Positions 1-9,067 are shown, counted from the first letter of the stretch. The stretch: DNA of 64,000 nt from Brachybacterium sp. EE-P12 (GCF_003711805.1 NZ_QXCP01000012.1:186001-250000), one strand, 5' to 3'. Notes: a model not told the origin generated them from the sequence alone. Translations and numbers: made by a program.

Positions 1-519
1 GATCCGCATCCCGCGGGAGGACAGCAGGGATCCGCCGGCCAGCGGCTGCTCGTCCAGCAGCATGACGCGGGCGCCGGAGCGGGCGGCCTCGCGGGCGGCG
101 GCGAGACCCGCGGGTCCGGCACCGACGACGAGCACGTCGGTGTGGACGTGCTTGTGGTCGTAGCAGGCGCGGTCCTCGCGGGGGTCGAGGGTGCCCATGC
201 CGCTGAGCAGGCTCGCCTCGAGCCCGTCGACGGCCTCGACGGCGGTGGCCGGGAGCATCGACTCGTCGGTCCCGTCCTCGCGCCGGTCGTGGACGGTGAG
301 CAGCGCATTGGTCTCCTCGAGGCCCGCGGCCATGAGGCCTCGGGGTCGGGAGAGGTAGATCGAGGGGGCGACGGCGAGCCGGCCCGCGGCGAGCAGGGCG
401 CTGGCGACGCTGTCCCCGGCGAGCGCGGGCAGGGCCTCGCCGTCGACGGTGAGGGTCAGGGGGCGTGCGGGGTCGACGCCGTGGGCGGGGCCGCGGCGGG
501 GGGTCCGGGGCTCAGGCAT
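1..519 (-). CDS. soxA: Sarcosine oxidase alpha subunit, N-terminal part (cut by window edge)
   Basis: Alpha subunit of heterotetrameric sarcosine oxidase, a cytoplasmic flavoenzyme that oxidises sarcosine to glycine and passes the methyl group to tetrahydrofolate. The visible 173 codons hold an N-terminal 2Fe2S-ferredoxin-like segment (start PLTLTVDGEALPALAGDS) and then the dinucleotide-binding motif VLVVGAGPAGLAAA. No stop is seen before the window edge. The ATG at 519 overlaps the end of soxD by 8 nt, so translation is probably coupled. Order soxB-soxD-soxA is the usual one for this operon; soxG would be expected next, outside the window. Confidence 0.92.
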   Translation of the reverse strand, partial: MPEPRTPRRGPAHGVDPARPLTLTVDGEALPALAGDSVASALLAAGRLAVAPSIYLSRPRGLMAAGLEETNALLTVHDRREDGTDESMLPATAVEAVDGLEASLLSGMGTLDPREDRACYDHKHVHTDVLVVGAGPAGLAAAREAARSGARVMLLDEQPLAGGSLLSSRGMRI

Positions 520-967
520 GGTCGTCCTCGTTCCCGGTGCGTGCGTCGGCGTCGGTGCCGACGGCGGCGGAGCTGTCGGTGGCGGTGAGGGCGGCGTCGC
601 CGTCGGCCCGCCCGTCCGTGCGTCCCTCGGTGGTGGCGGCGGCCGCGAAGCGGTCCGGCTCCGCGGCGTCGGCCGGGATGTCGGGCGGCGTCGGGAGGTC
701 GGGGCGCGGGGAGCCCATCGGGTAGATGCGCTCGAAGCGGTAGGTGCGGGTGTCGCGCAGGGCGTTGAACCACTTGCGGCACCCGGCCGAGTGCTGCCAG
801 CGCTCGGCGAGGACGCCCTTGGTGTTCGCCCGGTAGAAGAGGTAGCGGGACCATTCGCGGTCGTCGAGGGCGGAGGGGTCCTCGGGGTAGGGCACGTGGG
901 CCTCGCCGCCGTAGCGGAACTCGACCTCGTTGCGCGGGCCGCAGTGGGGGCAGTCGATGAGGAGCAT
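512..967 (-). CDS. soxD: Sarcosine oxidase delta subunit
   Basis: Small subunit of heterotetrameric sarcosine oxidase. The protein opens MLLIDCPHCGPRNEVEF and has a second metal-ligand cluster, QHSAGCRKWF, near residue 60; this CxxC...H...C zinc-site pattern and FERIYPMG are typical of SoxD. At 151 aa it is longer than the usual ~100 aa because of a low-complexity Ala/Asp/Thr-rich tail (about residues 100-151), which I cannot assign. It sits 38 bp after soxB and overlaps soxA. Confidence 0.93.
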   Translation of the reverse strand: MLLIDCPHCGPRNEVEFRYGGEAHVPYPEDPSALDDREWSRYLFYRANTKGVLAERWQHSAGCRKWFNALRDTRTYRFERIYPMGSPRPDLPTPPDIPADAAEPDRFAAAATTEGRTDGRADGDAALTATDSSAAVGTDADARTGNEDDHA

Positions 968-1005
968 GGTGGCCTCCTGGGAACGTGGCGTATCGAGGGT
1001 CGCGG

Positions 1006-2223
1006 TCAGTGGGCGACGCCGGCGGCGCCGTGCTCGTCGATGAGGTGGCCGGTCTCGAAGCGCTCGAGGCTGAAGGGCCGGTTGATCTCGTGCGCCTCGT
1101 CTGTCGCGATGGTGTGGGCGAGGGCGAATCCGGCGCCGGGCGTGGCCTTGAACCCGCCGGTGCCCCAGCCGCAGTTGACGTAGAGCCGGTCCACCTCGGT
1201 CTTCGAGATGATCGGGGAGGCGTCGGCGGTGACGTCGACGATCCCGGCCCAGGTGCGCAGCACCCGGGCCCGCGCGAAGATCGGGAAGAGCTCCACGGCC
1301 GCCGCGAGCTGGTCCTCGATGACGTGGAAGGCGCCGCGCTGGCCGTAGCCGTTGTACTGGTCCACGCCCGCGCCGAGCACGAGCTCGCCCTTGTGGGCCT
1401 GGGAGCAGTACACATGCACGTGGTTGCTCATCACGACGGCGGGGTGGACGGGCTCGAACAGCTCGCTGACCAGGGCCTGCAGCGGCCGGGACTGGACGGG
1501 CAGGCGCACCCCGGCGGTCTCGGAGACCTCGGTGGAGTGCCCGGCCGCGGCGAGCGCGACCTTGCCCGCGCCGATCCGGCCGCGGGTGGTCTCGACGCCG
1601 ACGGCGCGGCCGTTCTCGACGATCACGCCTGTGACCTCGCAGTTCTGGATGATGTGCACGCCCAGCTCGTCGGCCTTGCGCGCCAGGGCCCAGGCGACGT
1701 GGTCGTGCTTGGCGATGCCGGCGCGCGGCTGGTAGGTCGCGCCGAGCACGGGATAGCGGATGTCCTGGGAGGTGTTCAGGATCGGCACGACCTCCTTGAC
1801 CTGCTGGGGGTCGAGCCATTCTGCGTCCACGCCGTTGAGCCTGTTGGCGTTCACGCGGCGCACGGAGCCGCGCACGTCGCCGAGGGTGTGGTCGAGGTTG
1901 AGCACGCCGCGCTGGCTGAACAGGACGTCGTACTCGAGCTCCTCGGGGAGCTGCTCCCACAGCCTGAGGGAGGCCTCGTAGATCATCGCGGACTCGTCCC
2001 AGAGGTAGTTCGAGCGGATGATCGTGGTGTTGCGAGCCATGTTGCCGCCCGCCAGCCAGCCGCGCTCGAGCACGGCGACGTTCGTGATGCCGTGACGGGA
2101 GGCCAGGTAGTAGGCGGCGGCGAGCCCGTGACCGCCGCCGCCCACGATCACGACGTCGTAGCCGGAGGCGGGGTCGGGCGTGTGCCACAGGAAATCCGGG
2201 TGCTCGGGGAGAAGGTCGGCCAT
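1006..2223 (-). CDS. soxB: Sarcosine oxidase beta subunit
   Basis: Catalytic flavoprotein subunit (405 aa) of heterotetrameric sarcosine oxidase. [18 protein letters not shown] at residues ~24-41 is the FAD-binding Rossmann motif. [14 protein letters not shown] places a histidine at residue 173, the position of the covalent FMN ligand known for corynebacterial SoxB. The C-terminal [13 protein letters not shown] segment is also typical. It is the first gene of the sox operon. The start at 2223 is preceded by a GGAGGGT-like ribosome site region and agrees with family length. Creatinase, which makes sarcosine, lies 2.6 kb away. Confidence 0.95.
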   Translation of the reverse strand: MADLLPEHPDFLWHTPDPASGYDVVIVGGGGHGLAAAYYLASRHGITNVAVLERGWLAGGNMARNTTIIRSNYLWDESAMIYEASLRLWEQLPEELEYDVLFSQRGVLNLDHTLGDVRGSVRRVNANRLNGVDAEWLDPQQVKEVVPILNTSQDIRYPVLGATYQPRAGIAKHDHVAWALARKADELGVHIIQNCEVTGVIVENGRAVGVETTRGRIGAGKVALAAAGHSTEVSETAGVRLPVQSRPLQALVSELFEPVHPAVVMSNHVHVYCSQAHKGELVLGAGVDQYNGYGQRGAFHVIEDQLAAAVELFPIFARARVLRTWAGIVDVTADASPIISKTEVDRLYVNCGWGTGGFKATPGAGFALAHTIATDEAHEINRPFSLERFETGHLIDEHGAAGVAH

Positions 2224-2308
2224 GGAGGGTTCCTTCGACGAGGGGCCGGGTGCTCCCGACGGTGGGTGCCGTCCCGGACGGACAGTGTGTCGACCAGTCG
2301 CCACTGAC

Positions 2309-2318
2309 TGATATATCA
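2309..2318. promoter_or_regulatory. Palindrome TGATATATCA between soxB and the GntR gene
   Basis: A perfect 10-bp palindrome in an AT-rich patch of the otherwise GC-rich divergent region. FCD-type GntR regulators usually bind short palindromes of this kind, so it is a candidate operator for the adjacent GntR gene acting on soxBDA and on itself. This assignment is inference from position only. Confidence 0.4.
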
Positions 2319-2409
2319 CTTCTGGGTCACAGTAGGGTGGGGCGCGGGCGGTGTCAACAGCGCCTTGCCCACCGCTTCCCGACGTCCCGGCACAGGAAGA
2401 GGAGACGGC

Positions 2410-3096
2410 ATGACGACGAGCGCCGAGACCGCACCGGCCTCCCTCGCGACGCAGGCCTACCTGGCGCTGCGCGACCGCCTCGTCCTGCTGGACATCGCCC
2501 CCGGCGAGCCGCTCCAGGAAGCCCGACTGGCCGAGGAGCTCGGCGTCGGCCGCACCCCGCTGCGCGAGGCGCTCAAGCATCTCGAGCTCGATCATCTCGT
2601 GGTCACCTACCCGCGCCGCGGCACCTTCGCCACGAACGTCGACATCACGGCGCTCGCCGCGATCACCCAGGTGCGCGCCGCGCTGGAGCCCGTGGCGGTG
2701 CGGGCGGCGAGCGCGAACCAGGACCCCTCGGCCCGCGCCGCGCTGGAGGAGGCCGCCCGCTCGCTCGAGCCGCTCGAGGCCGACGCCGATGTCGACGGCC
2801 CAGGGCGAGCCGATCCACCCGACCCTCGCCGAGCCCTGCAGGTGGACGTCGAAGTGCACCGTGCCATCTACCGTGCCTGCGGGAACCTCTACCTCGCCGA
2901 GCCCCTGCTGCGGCTGGACAACCTCTCCACCCGCATCTGGTGCGTGGCGATGCACCGTCTGCCGGGCCTGACCTCGCACGTCACGGAGCTGCGGGAGCTG
3001 CTCGAGGCGATCCTGGGCGGCGACGGCGACCGGGCCGCGGAGCTGATCTCCCGGCACGTCGCGGAGTTCGAGTCCTCGATCCGGGCGGTGCTCTGA
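2410..3096 (+). CDS. GntR-family (FCD subfamily) transcriptional regulator
   Basis: A 228-aa DNA-binding repressor or activator, probably of the divergent sox operon. The N-terminal winged helix-turn-helix is visible in [21 protein letters not shown] (about residues 36-56). The C-terminal FCD effector domain contains the metal/ligand-type histidines in [14 protein letters not shown] and the final SRHVAEFE. I chose the ATG at 2410 because GAGGAG lies just upstream; a start at 2365 would add 15 residues without family support. The likely effector is a product or substrate of the sarcosine pathway, which is inference. Confidence 0.88.
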   Translation: MTTSAETAPASLATQAYLALRDRLVLLDIAPGEPLQEARLAEELGVGRTPLREALKHLELDHLVVTYPRRGTFATNVDITALAAITQVRAALEPVAVRAASANQDPSARAALEEAARSLEPLEADADVDGPGRADPPDPRRALQVDVEVHRAIYRACGNLYLAEPLLRLDNLSTRIWCVAMHRLPGLTSHVTELRELLEAILGGDGDRAAELISRHVAEFESSIRAVL

Positions 3097-3128
3097 GCGC
3101 TGCGCCGAGCAGCGGGGCGCCCCACGCC

Positions 3129-3172
3129 TTGACGTGACCTGCAACACAGGGCAGGGTGTGCAACGCGGTTGT
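3129..3172 (+). promoter_or_regulatory. Promoter/operator of the MHS transporter: TTGACG box plus TGCAACGCGGTTGT
   Basis: TTGACG at 3129-3134 is a good -35 element. GCAAC-GCG-GTTG (3160-3171, within 3159-3172) starts 31 bp downstream and would sit around the transcription start. An extra TGCAAC half-site lies at 3140-3145. The same arrangement is found upstream of creatinase, which argues for a common regulator, probably the IclR gene at 6286 or the GntR gene at 2410. Confidence 0.6.
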
Positions 3173-3281
3173 CCCGATCGCAACGAGCGCCGCCCTCGCG
3201 CGCTCACCGCCCCCGCGTCATGCCGTCCCGCGCGGACCGACGCATCCGGCCTCCCAACGGCGGGAGGCAGACAGGAGCCCC

Positions 3282-4670
3282 ATGTCCAGCGACGCCGCCC
3301 ACGGAGCGCCCACCGCCCCCGGCGACCCGACAGCGGCCGGCTCCCCCACCACGCGACTCGGCCGCGCCCAGATCCGGCTCACGCTGAGCACCGTCGGCCT
3401 CGGCACGTTCATCGAGTGGTTCGAGTACGCGAGCTATGCGTATCTCGCCACGACGATCGCCACGGTCTTCTTCCCCAGCGCGGACGGGAGCGTCGCGCTG
3501 ATGCAGACCTTCGGCATCTTCGCGCTCTCGTTCCTGGTCAGGCCGCTCGGCGGGCTGTTCTGGGGGCACTTCGGCGACCGCATCGGGCCCAAGCGCACGC
3601 TCACCCTCACGATCGTGGGCATGGGGGTGGCGACCTTCGCCATCGGCGTGCTGCCCGGCTACGCGTCGATCGGCATCGCGGCACCGCTCCTGCTGCTCGT
3701 GGCACGGATGCTGCAGAGCTTCTGCGCGGCCGGCGAGTACTCGGGCGCGGCGGTCCTGCTGGCGGAGCACGCTCCGGCGAACAAGCGGGCCCGCTGGGTC
3801 TCGACGGTCCCGATCGCGACCTCCGCGGGCTTCCTCGGGGCCTCCGTGGTGGCGTCGATCCTCAACGGCCTGCTGCCCGCCGAGGCCGTGCAGGAGTGGG
3901 GCTGGCGGATCCCGTTCCTCGCCGCCGCGGTGCTGACGATCGTGGTGCGCTGGATCCGCCGCCGGGTCGCCGACTCGCCCGTGCGCGAGCGGATGGAGCA
4001 GGAGGAGTCCGTCGCGAGGGCACCGCTGTTCGAGCTGGTCAAGGGACACTGGCCCTCGATGCTGCGGATGCTGTTCATCATGGCCGTGAACGCGAGCGGC
4101 TACTACCTGGTGCTGACCTACATGGCGACCTACATCGAGGTCGAGCTCGGGCTGACCGCCTTCCAGTCGAGCCTGATCATCTCGCTCGCGCTCGTGCTCT
4201 ACCTCCCGCTGATCTTCGTGGGCGCCTGGCTCTCGGACACCTTCGGCAGGCGGCGCCTGCTGCTGGTCAACGCGGTCGGGTTCATCCTGCTGAGCTATCC
4301 GGCGTTCGTGCTGCTGGGGCAGTCCGGATTCCTCGGCGTGCTGCTCATCCAGATCTCGCTGGTCGCGCTGTTCAGCCTCAACGACTCGACCTTCGCCGTC
4401 TACTTCGTCGAGGCCGTGCCGCCGCAGGTGCGCCTGAGCGGCTTCGCGATCCCGTTCAACTTCGGCAACGCGATCTTCGGGGGCACGGCGCCGTTCATCG
4501 CGACCTGGCTGATCTCGGTGACCGACAGCTCGTACTCACCGGCCCTCCTCATCATGGGCCTGTCACTGATCGGCCTGGTCGCACTCATCTTCCAGGGCGA
4601 TGCCTACGACCCGCAGGCTGCCCGGGAGGCCGTGGAGCAGGAGGAGCAGCAGGGGGTCGGCACCGCCTGA
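3282..4670 (+). CDS. MHS-family major facilitator transporter, probably creatine or related substrate
   Basis: A 462-aa integral membrane proton symporter of the metabolite:H+ symporter family (ProP/ShiA-like), with about 12 hydrophobic segments. The family signature [14 protein letters not shown] follows the first cytoplasmic stretch, and the loop 2-3 motif [16 protein letters not shown] is clear. The start at 3282 is preceded by CAGGAG; longer reading upstream would overlap the promoter. It lies between the GntR gene and creatinase and shares an operator type with creatinase, so uptake of creatine (or creatinine/sarcosine) is the best guess. Substrate is not visible in the sequence itself. 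Confidence 0.85.
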   Translation: MSSDAAHGAPTAPGDPTAAGSPTTRLGRAQIRLTLSTVGLGTFIEWFEYASYAYLATTIATVFFPSADGSVALMQTFGIFALSFLVRPLGGLFWGHFGDRIGPKRTLTLTIVGMGVATFAIGVLPGYASIGIAAPLLLLVARMLQSFCAAGEYSGAAVLLAEHAPANKRARWVSTVPIATSAGFLGASVVASILNGLLPAEAVQEWGWRIPFLAAAVLTIVVRWIRRRVADSPVRERMEQEESVARAPLFELVKGHWPSMLRMLFIMAVNASGYYLVLTYMATYIEVELGLTAFQSSLIISLALVLYLPLIFVGAWLSDTFGRRRLLLVNAVGFILLSYPAFVLLGQSGFLGVLLIQISLVALFSLNDSTFAVYFVEAVPPQVRLSGFAIPFNFGNAIFGGTAPFIATWLISVTDSSYSPALLIMGLSLIGLVALIFQGDAYDPQAAREAVEQEEQQGVGTA

Positions 4671-4744
4671 CCCTCCCGGGCGCGCACGGCGCGGGGTGCT
4701 CGACGCCTCGCTGCTGCTGCACCTGCAACCCGAGCTGCGCTCGC

Positions 4745-4790
4745 TTGACGCGACCCCGCCCACGCGCAACACTGACGCAACCTGGTTGCA
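4745..4790 (+). promoter_or_regulatory. Promoter/operator of creatinase: TTGACG box plus CGCAACCTGGTTGCA
   Basis: TTGACG at 4745-4750 is followed 32 bp later by GCAAC-CTG-GTTGC (4777-4789), matching the layout upstream of the transporter. Further GCAAC half-sites occur at about 4766 and 4797. AACACT at 4768-4773 is a weak -10 candidate with 17-bp spacing. The operator would overlap the transcription start, consistent with repression. Confidence 0.6.
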
Positions 4791-4846
4791 CGCCTTGCAA
4801 CCCTCGAGATCATCACCCGGACCGTGCCCCACCGAAGGAGACGATC

Positions 4847-6097
4847 ATGACCCAGTCCACCGCGACCTCCGTGAGCGATCTCGAGCGCCTGAAGGTGCTC
4901 CACAACGGCGAGAAGCAGCCGCTCACCTTCTCCGATGCCGAGTTCGAGCGCCGCCTGACCGGGCTGCGCCGGATCATGGCGGAGAAGGACCTCGACGCCG
5001 TGCTCCTGACCAGCTACCAGGGCATCAAGTACTACTCGGACTTCCTGTTCACGTACTTCGGCCGCTCCTACGGCATGGTCGTCACCGCCGACGACACCTG
5101 CACCATCAGCGCCAACATCGACAACGGCATGCCGTGGCGCACCAGCTACGGCGAGAACATCGTCTACACCGACTGGAACCGCGACAACTTCTACTACGCG
5201 CTCCAGCAGGCCCTCGCCCAGCGCGGCATCACCTCGCCGAAGCGCCTGGGCATCGAGGAGGACACCGTCTCGCTGCAGATCCATCGCCGGCTCCAGGACG
5301 CCTTCCCCGGCGCCGAGCTCGTGGACGTCTCCGAGGCCGCGATGCGCCAGCGCATGATCAAGTCCGACGAGGAGATCGCGGTGATCCGCGAGAGCGCCCG
5401 GGTCGGCGACATCGGCGGCGAGGCGATCCGCGATGCGGTCCACGCGGGGGTGGCGGAGTTCGAGGTGGCGCTGGCCGGCACCGAGGCGATGACCCGCGAG
5501 ATCGCGAAGGCCTTCCCGCACCGCGAGGTGCGCGACACCTGGGTGTGGTTCCAGTCCGGGATCAACACCGACGGCGCCCACAACTGGGCCACCACCCGGA
5601 AGGTGCAGGAGCACGACATCCTCTCCCTGAACGCCTTCCCGATGCCCACCGGCTACTACACGGCCCTCGAGCGCACGCTGTTCTTCGGCGAGCCCGACGA
5701 GGAGTCGCTGCGACTGTGGAACATCAACGTCGAGGTGCACCGCGCGGGCATCGAGCTGATCAAGCCCGGTGCCGTGTGCAAGGACATCGCCCACGAGCTC
5801 AACACCATCTACGCCGGCTACGGCCTGCTGCCGAACCGCACCTTCGGCTACGGGCACTCCTTCGGCGTGCTCTCGCACTACTACGGCCGCGAGGCGGGGC
5901 TCGAGCTGCGTGAGGACATCGACACCGTGCTCGAGCCGGGCATGGTCGTGTCGATGGAGCCGATGATCACCGTTCCCGAGGGGCAGCCCGGCGCGGGCGG
6001 CTACCGCGAGCACGACATCCTCGTGGTCGGCGAGGACGGGGCCGAGGACATCACGAAGTTCCCCTTCGGCCCGGAGCACAACATCATCCCGGCCTGA
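4847..6097 (+). CDS. Creatinase (creatine amidinohydrolase, M24 fold)
   Basis: A 416-aa cytosolic enzyme splitting creatine to sarcosine and urea. It has the creatinase N-domain (about 1-165) and the pita-bread C-domain. From memory of Pseudomonas putida creatinase, long stretches agree, including SDFL, IVYTDW-RDN, FQSGINTDGAHN, GYYTALERTLF, TFGYGHSFG-LSHYYGREAG and PGAGGYREHDI. His245 here corresponds to the catalytic His232 of that enzyme. It lacks the usual metal-ligand set of M24 aminopeptidases, as expected for creatinase. A GAAGGAG site precedes the ATG. Its product feeds the sarcosine oxidase encoded at the left end of the window. Confidence 0.93.
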   Translation: MTQSTATSVSDLERLKVLHNGEKQPLTFSDAEFERRLTGLRRIMAEKDLDAVLLTSYQGIKYYSDFLFTYFGRSYGMVVTADDTCTISANIDNGMPWRTSYGENIVYTDWNRDNFYYALQQALAQRGITSPKRLGIEEDTVSLQIHRRLQDAFPGAELVDVSEAAMRQRMIKSDEEIAVIRESARVGDIGGEAIRDAVHAGVAEFEVALAGTEAMTREIAKAFPHREVRDTWVWFQSGINTDGAHNWATTRKVQEHDILSLNAFPMPTGYYTALERTLFFGEPDEESLRLWNINVEVHRAGIELIKPGAVCKDIAHELNTIYAGYGLLPNRTFGYGHSFGVLSHYYGREAGLELREDIDTVLEPGMVVSMEPMITVPEGQPGAGGYREHDILVVGEDGAEDITKFPFGPEHNIIPA

Positions 6098-6134
6098 GCC
6101 CTGCGGGCCGGCCTGCCCCGCGCCAGCAGCGGGA

Positions 6135-6210
6135 TGGTCAGGTACTGGCGCAGGGCGTCCCAGTACGCCCATATGGACGTACTGGGACGCCCTGCGCCAC
6201 CGGATGACCA
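6135..6210. repeat. 76-bp dispersed palindrome, family A, copy 1
   Basis: A near-perfect hairpin: outer arms TGGTCA/TGACCA, a six-base unpaired step, then a 21-bp perfect inner stem containing GGCGCAGGGCGTCCCAGTAC, and a ~10-nt loop with ATAT. It lies between creatinase and the IclR gene. Copies of exactly the same length occur at 8270 and 27082. No run of T follows, so it is not a standard terminator. Confidence 0.85.
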
Positions 6211-6285
6211 CGATCTCCCGGCTCCTGCCGCCAGGCCCTCGCGCCGCCAGGCCCTCGCGCAGCGCGCCACCGCTAGGATCCGAGG

Positions 6286-7077
6286 ATGACCAGCACCAGC
6301 GACCGCGAGCGGACCGAGACCGGCCGTGGGGCCTCCGTCATCGTCAACGTCCTGCGGATCATCCGCTGCTTCACCGTCGAGCAGCCGCAGCAGGGCGTCA
6401 CGGAGATCGCCGAGAAGGTCGGGCTGCACAAGTCCAGCGTCTCGCGGATCCTGGCGACCCTCGAGCAGGAGCGGGTGGTCCAGCGCGACGCGGAGACCCG
6501 GCGCTACCGCCTGGGCCTGGGGCTCATCGCCGTGGCAGGCCCGCTGCTGGCGGAGCTCGACGTGCGACGGGTCGCGCTCGAGGACCTCACGGAGCTCGCC
6601 GAGCTCACCGGGGAGACCTCCGCGCTCGCGGTGTGGAACGGCGAGGCCTCGGTGACCGTCGAGCAGGTCCCGAGCCGCCACCAGATCAAGCACACCTCCG
6701 TGCTGGGCAGCCACTACCGCACCGCGCTCTCCTCGACCGTGCAGGTGCTCCTCGCGGCGCTCGACCCGGGCGAGGCCGAGGAGCTGGTCTCCTCGGGCAC
6801 GATCCGCCTCGAGGAGGGGTGGACGGTAGCCGGATATCTCGACCGCCTGGACGAGGTGCGCGCGCAGGGCTACGCCCTCAACGACCGCGCGACCTCCGAG
6901 GACGAGGTCTCCCTCGCCGCGCCGGTGCACGATCACCGCGGGGAGGTCGCCGGGGCGGTGCTGCTCGCGGCGCCCTTCTACCGGGCCGGTGCGGAGCAGC
7001 TGCCCGTGCTCGCCGACCGCACCCGCGCGGCGGCCGACGCGATCTCCCGCCGCCTCGGCGCGGTGCGCGCGGGCTGA
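6286..7077 (+). CDS. IclR-family transcriptional regulator
   Basis: A 263-aa regulator with an N-terminal winged HTH (GVTEIAEKVGLHKSSVSRIL, about residues 37-56) and a C-terminal IclR effector domain (GETSALAVWNG..., DEVSLAAPVHDHRGEVAGAV). TAGGAT at 6274-6279 ends six bases before the ATG, the leaderless-promoter pattern seen repeatedly in this window, which supports this start. Its place directly after creatinase makes it a candidate regulator of the creatine genes and of their shared GCAAC-N3-GTTG sites. Confidence 0.88.
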   Translation: MTSTSDRERTETGRGASVIVNVLRIIRCFTVEQPQQGVTEIAEKVGLHKSSVSRILATLEQERVVQRDAETRRYRLGLGLIAVAGPLLAELDVRRVALEDLTELAELTGETSALAVWNGEASVTVEQVPSRHQIKHTSVLGSHYRTALSSTVQVLLAALDPGEAEELVSSGTIRLEEGWTVAGYLDRLDEVRAQGYALNDRATSEDEVSLAAPVHDHRGEVAGAVLLAAPFYRAGAEQLPVLADRTRAAADAISRRLGAVRAG

Positions 7078-7084
7078 CCGCCCG

Positions 7085-7252
7085 TCACAGCGGGCCGACG
7101 ACCGCCTCCGCCACGCCGCAGGGCACTGAGGAGACGAGGGCCTCCGCCATCGTCTCGCCGACGTGCTCGTACGACTCGTCGCGCGGCCGAATGAGCTCCA
7201 GCGCCGCGTCGGCGAGGCTCACCGCGACCGGGCCGGTGATGACGATGCGCAT
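7085..7252 (-). CDS. 55-aa protein of unknown function, coupled to the betaine-binding protein gene
   Basis: A small reading frame starting MRIVITGPVAVSLADAAL and ending AVVGPL. Its ATG overlaps the stop of the preceding substrate-binding protein gene by one base (TGATG), and its third codon positions are almost all G or C like real genes here. No signal peptide or membrane segment is evident. I do not recognise the family; a truncated remnant of a larger enzyme is possible. Position suggests a role linked to the OpuC-like importer. Confidence 0.6.
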   Translation of the reverse strand: MRIVITGPVAVSLADAALELIRPRDESYEHVGETMAEALVSSVPCGVAEAVVGPL

Positions 7253-8208
7253 CAGACCAGGCCCTTCTCCGAGAGCCAGGCCGAGGCGATGTCGGCCGAG
7301 GACTGCTGCTCGACGGTGCTGCGACGGTTCAGCTCGACGAGGTCATCCGCGCTGAGCTCGGCGAGGACCGCGTCGATCGCGTCGGCCGCGGCCTCGTCGA
7401 TCTTCTCGGAGACGACCGGCACCACGTTCTGCGGCAGGATCATCGACTCGGGGTCCTCGAGCACCACGAGGTCGTTCTCGGCGATCGCGGGGTCGGAGGT
7501 GTAGATGTCCGCGAGCTGCACATCGCCGTCGACCAGCGCCTGCACGGTCAGCGGGCCGCCGGAGTCCTCCACGGGCACCACCGAGACGTCGACGCCGTAC
7601 ACCTCCTTCGCACCGTCGGGCCCGTAGGGGCGCACCTCGAACTCGCTGTTCGCCGCGATGGTGAGGTCCTCGTCGACGCCTGCGAGGTCCCCGATCGCGG
7701 TCAGGGAGTGCGCGGAGGCGAAGTCGGCGGTGGTCGTGTAGGAGTCCTGGTCGGTGGCCTCGGCGAAGTCGAGCACCCGCAGCCCGTCCGGCAGCGCCTC
7801 GGCGAGCGCGGAGTGGACCTCCTCGGGCGTCGCGGAGACGGCCTCGGAGTCGTAGTGCTGCAGGAGGTTCCCCAGGTACTCCGGCAGCACGTCCAGCGCA
7901 CCGGACTCGAGCTCGGGCATGTACACCTCGCGCTGCCCGATCTGGTACTGGCGGTCGACGGTGAGCCCCTCGGCCTCGAGCGCCTGGGCGAACAGCTCGG
8001 CGATGATCTCGTTGGAGTAGTAGGCCTGGGAGCCGATCGCGATCGCCGCCCCGGATCCGCCGCCGTCCGAGGAGCCGGAGCCGGAGTCGCCGCCGGAGCC
8101 GTCCTCCTCCTCGAAGGGGTCGGAGCTGCCGCAGGCCGCGGCGCCGAGGGCGAGGCCGCCCGCGCCGAGGACGCCGAGCAGGTGACGACGGGTGCTGTGG
8201 ATGCTCAT
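7252..8208 (-). CDS. OpuC/ProX-type glycine betaine-family substrate-binding lipoprotein
   Basis: A 318-aa binding protein of a type II osmolyte ABC importer. The signal STRRHLLGVLGAGGLALGAAAC ends in a lipobox Cys and carries a twin arginine, followed by a Gly/Ser/Asp-rich linker. The mature domain begins AIAIGSQAYYSNEIIAELFAQ, and PEYLGNLLQHY and SDPAIAENDLVVLEDP are typical of OpuAC/ProX proteins. It is separated from the permease genes upstream by a 187-bp gap holding hairpin family A copy 2. Substrate may be glycine betaine, choline or another quaternary or methylated amine; proximity to sarcosine/creatine genes is suggestive only. Confidence 0.88.
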   Translation of the reverse strand: MSIHSTRRHLLGVLGAGGLALGAAACGSSDPFEEEDGSGGDSGSGSSDGGGSGAAIAIGSQAYYSNEIIAELFAQALEAEGLTVDRQYQIGQREVYMPELESGALDVLPEYLGNLLQHYDSEAVSATPEEVHSALAEALPDGLRVLDFAEATDQDSYTTTADFASAHSLTAIGDLAGVDEDLTIAANSEFEVRPYGPDGAKEVYGVDVSVVPVEDSGGPLTVQALVDGDVQLADIYTSDPAIAENDLVVLEDPESMILPQNVVPVVSEKIDEAAADAIDAVLAELSADDLVELNRRSTVEQQSSADIASAWLSEKGLV

Positions 8209-8269
8209 GAGGGATCTCCTGGGTGGGTGGGTGCGAGCGGTCGGGAACGGGCCGGGGCGTGGGGTGGAG

Positions 8270-8345
8270 TGGTCGGCTGATGGCGCAGGGCGTCCCAGTA
8301 CGGCTGTACAGGCGTACAGGGACGCCCTGCGCCAGTACATGACCA
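8270..8345. repeat. 76-bp dispersed palindrome, family A, copy 2
   Basis: Same length and core stem as copy 1 (GGCGCAGGGCGTCCC with GGGACGCCCTGCGCC), outer arms TGGTC/GACCA, loop region TACGGCTGTACAGGCG. It sits inside the importer operon between the permease stop and the binding-protein start, where a hairpin in the mRNA could stabilise or separate the binding-protein message. Confidence 0.85.
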
Positions 8346-8395
8346 GCCGCAGCGGGGCAGGAGCGGTCGGCGAGCGGCGACGGCACGGGCCGAGG

Positions 8396-9067
8396 TCATG
8401 GGGCGACCGTCCCGCGCGGGGCGGTGAGGCGCTGGAGGAGCAGCAGGGCGAGGTCGAGCACGAGGGCGAGGACGATGACCAGCAGCGAGCCGGCGATCAT
8501 CTGCGGGTAGTCCTGGGAGCCGAGGCCTTGGAAGATGTACCGTCCCAGCCCGCCGCTGCCCACATAAGCGGCGAGCATGGCGGTCGCGACGACCTGCACG
8601 GTCGCGCCGCGCACCCCGCCCACCAGCAACGACATCCCGAGCGGGATCTCGACGCGGGTCAGGATCTGCCACTCGGTCATGCCCTGGGCGCGCGCGGCAT
8701 CGACAGTGGCGGGATCCGCGGACTCGACGGCGGAGTAGGCCCCGGCCAGGAGGGACGGGATCGCGAGGGTCACGAAGGCGAGCAGCGGGGCGGTCAGCCC
8801 GATTCCCACCAGCAGCGCGAACAGGGTCACCAGGCCCAGGGTGGGCAGGGCGCGGGCCACGCCCGCGGCACCGACGGCGAGGCCCTTGAAGCGGCCGGTA
8901 TGGCCGACGTAGAGCCCGACGGGCACGGCGATCAGCGCCGCGACCAGAACGCCGAGCGCGGTGTAGCCGAGGTGCTCGGCGGTGCGGACGGGGATCCCGG
9001 AGGGCCCTGACCAGCGCATCGGATCCGCGAGCCAGTCAAGCGCGCCGAGGAAGGGGTTCTCGTTCAC
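8396..9067 (-). CDS. OpuC-type ABC transporter permease
   Basis: A 223-aa membrane permease of the betaine/carnitine/choline importer family. Several hydrophobic segments and the EAA loop (TVDAARAQGMTEWQILTRVEIPLGMSLL) are visible, followed by AYVGSGGLGRYIFQGL, typical of OpuCB/OpuCD. Its start overlaps the stop of the next-upstream permease by four bases. It works with the second permease, the ATPase and the lipoprotein. Confidence 0.88.
   Translation of the reverse strand: MNENPFLGALDWLADPMRWSGPSGIPVRTAEHLGYTALGVLVAALIAVPVGLYVGHTGRFKGLAVGAAGVARALPTLGLVTLFALLVGIGLTAPLLAFVTLAIPSLLAGAYSAVESADPATVDAARAQGMTEWQILTRVEIPLGMSLLVGGVRGATVQVVATAMLAAYVGSGGLGRYIFQGLGSQDYPQMIAGSLLVIVLALVLDLALLLLQRLTAPRGTVAP

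Noticed and set aside
6135-6210. Family A hairpins as rho-independent terminators
   Set aside because: No T run on either side in any copy, copy 2 lies inside an operon, and identical length in all copies fits a dispersed element better.
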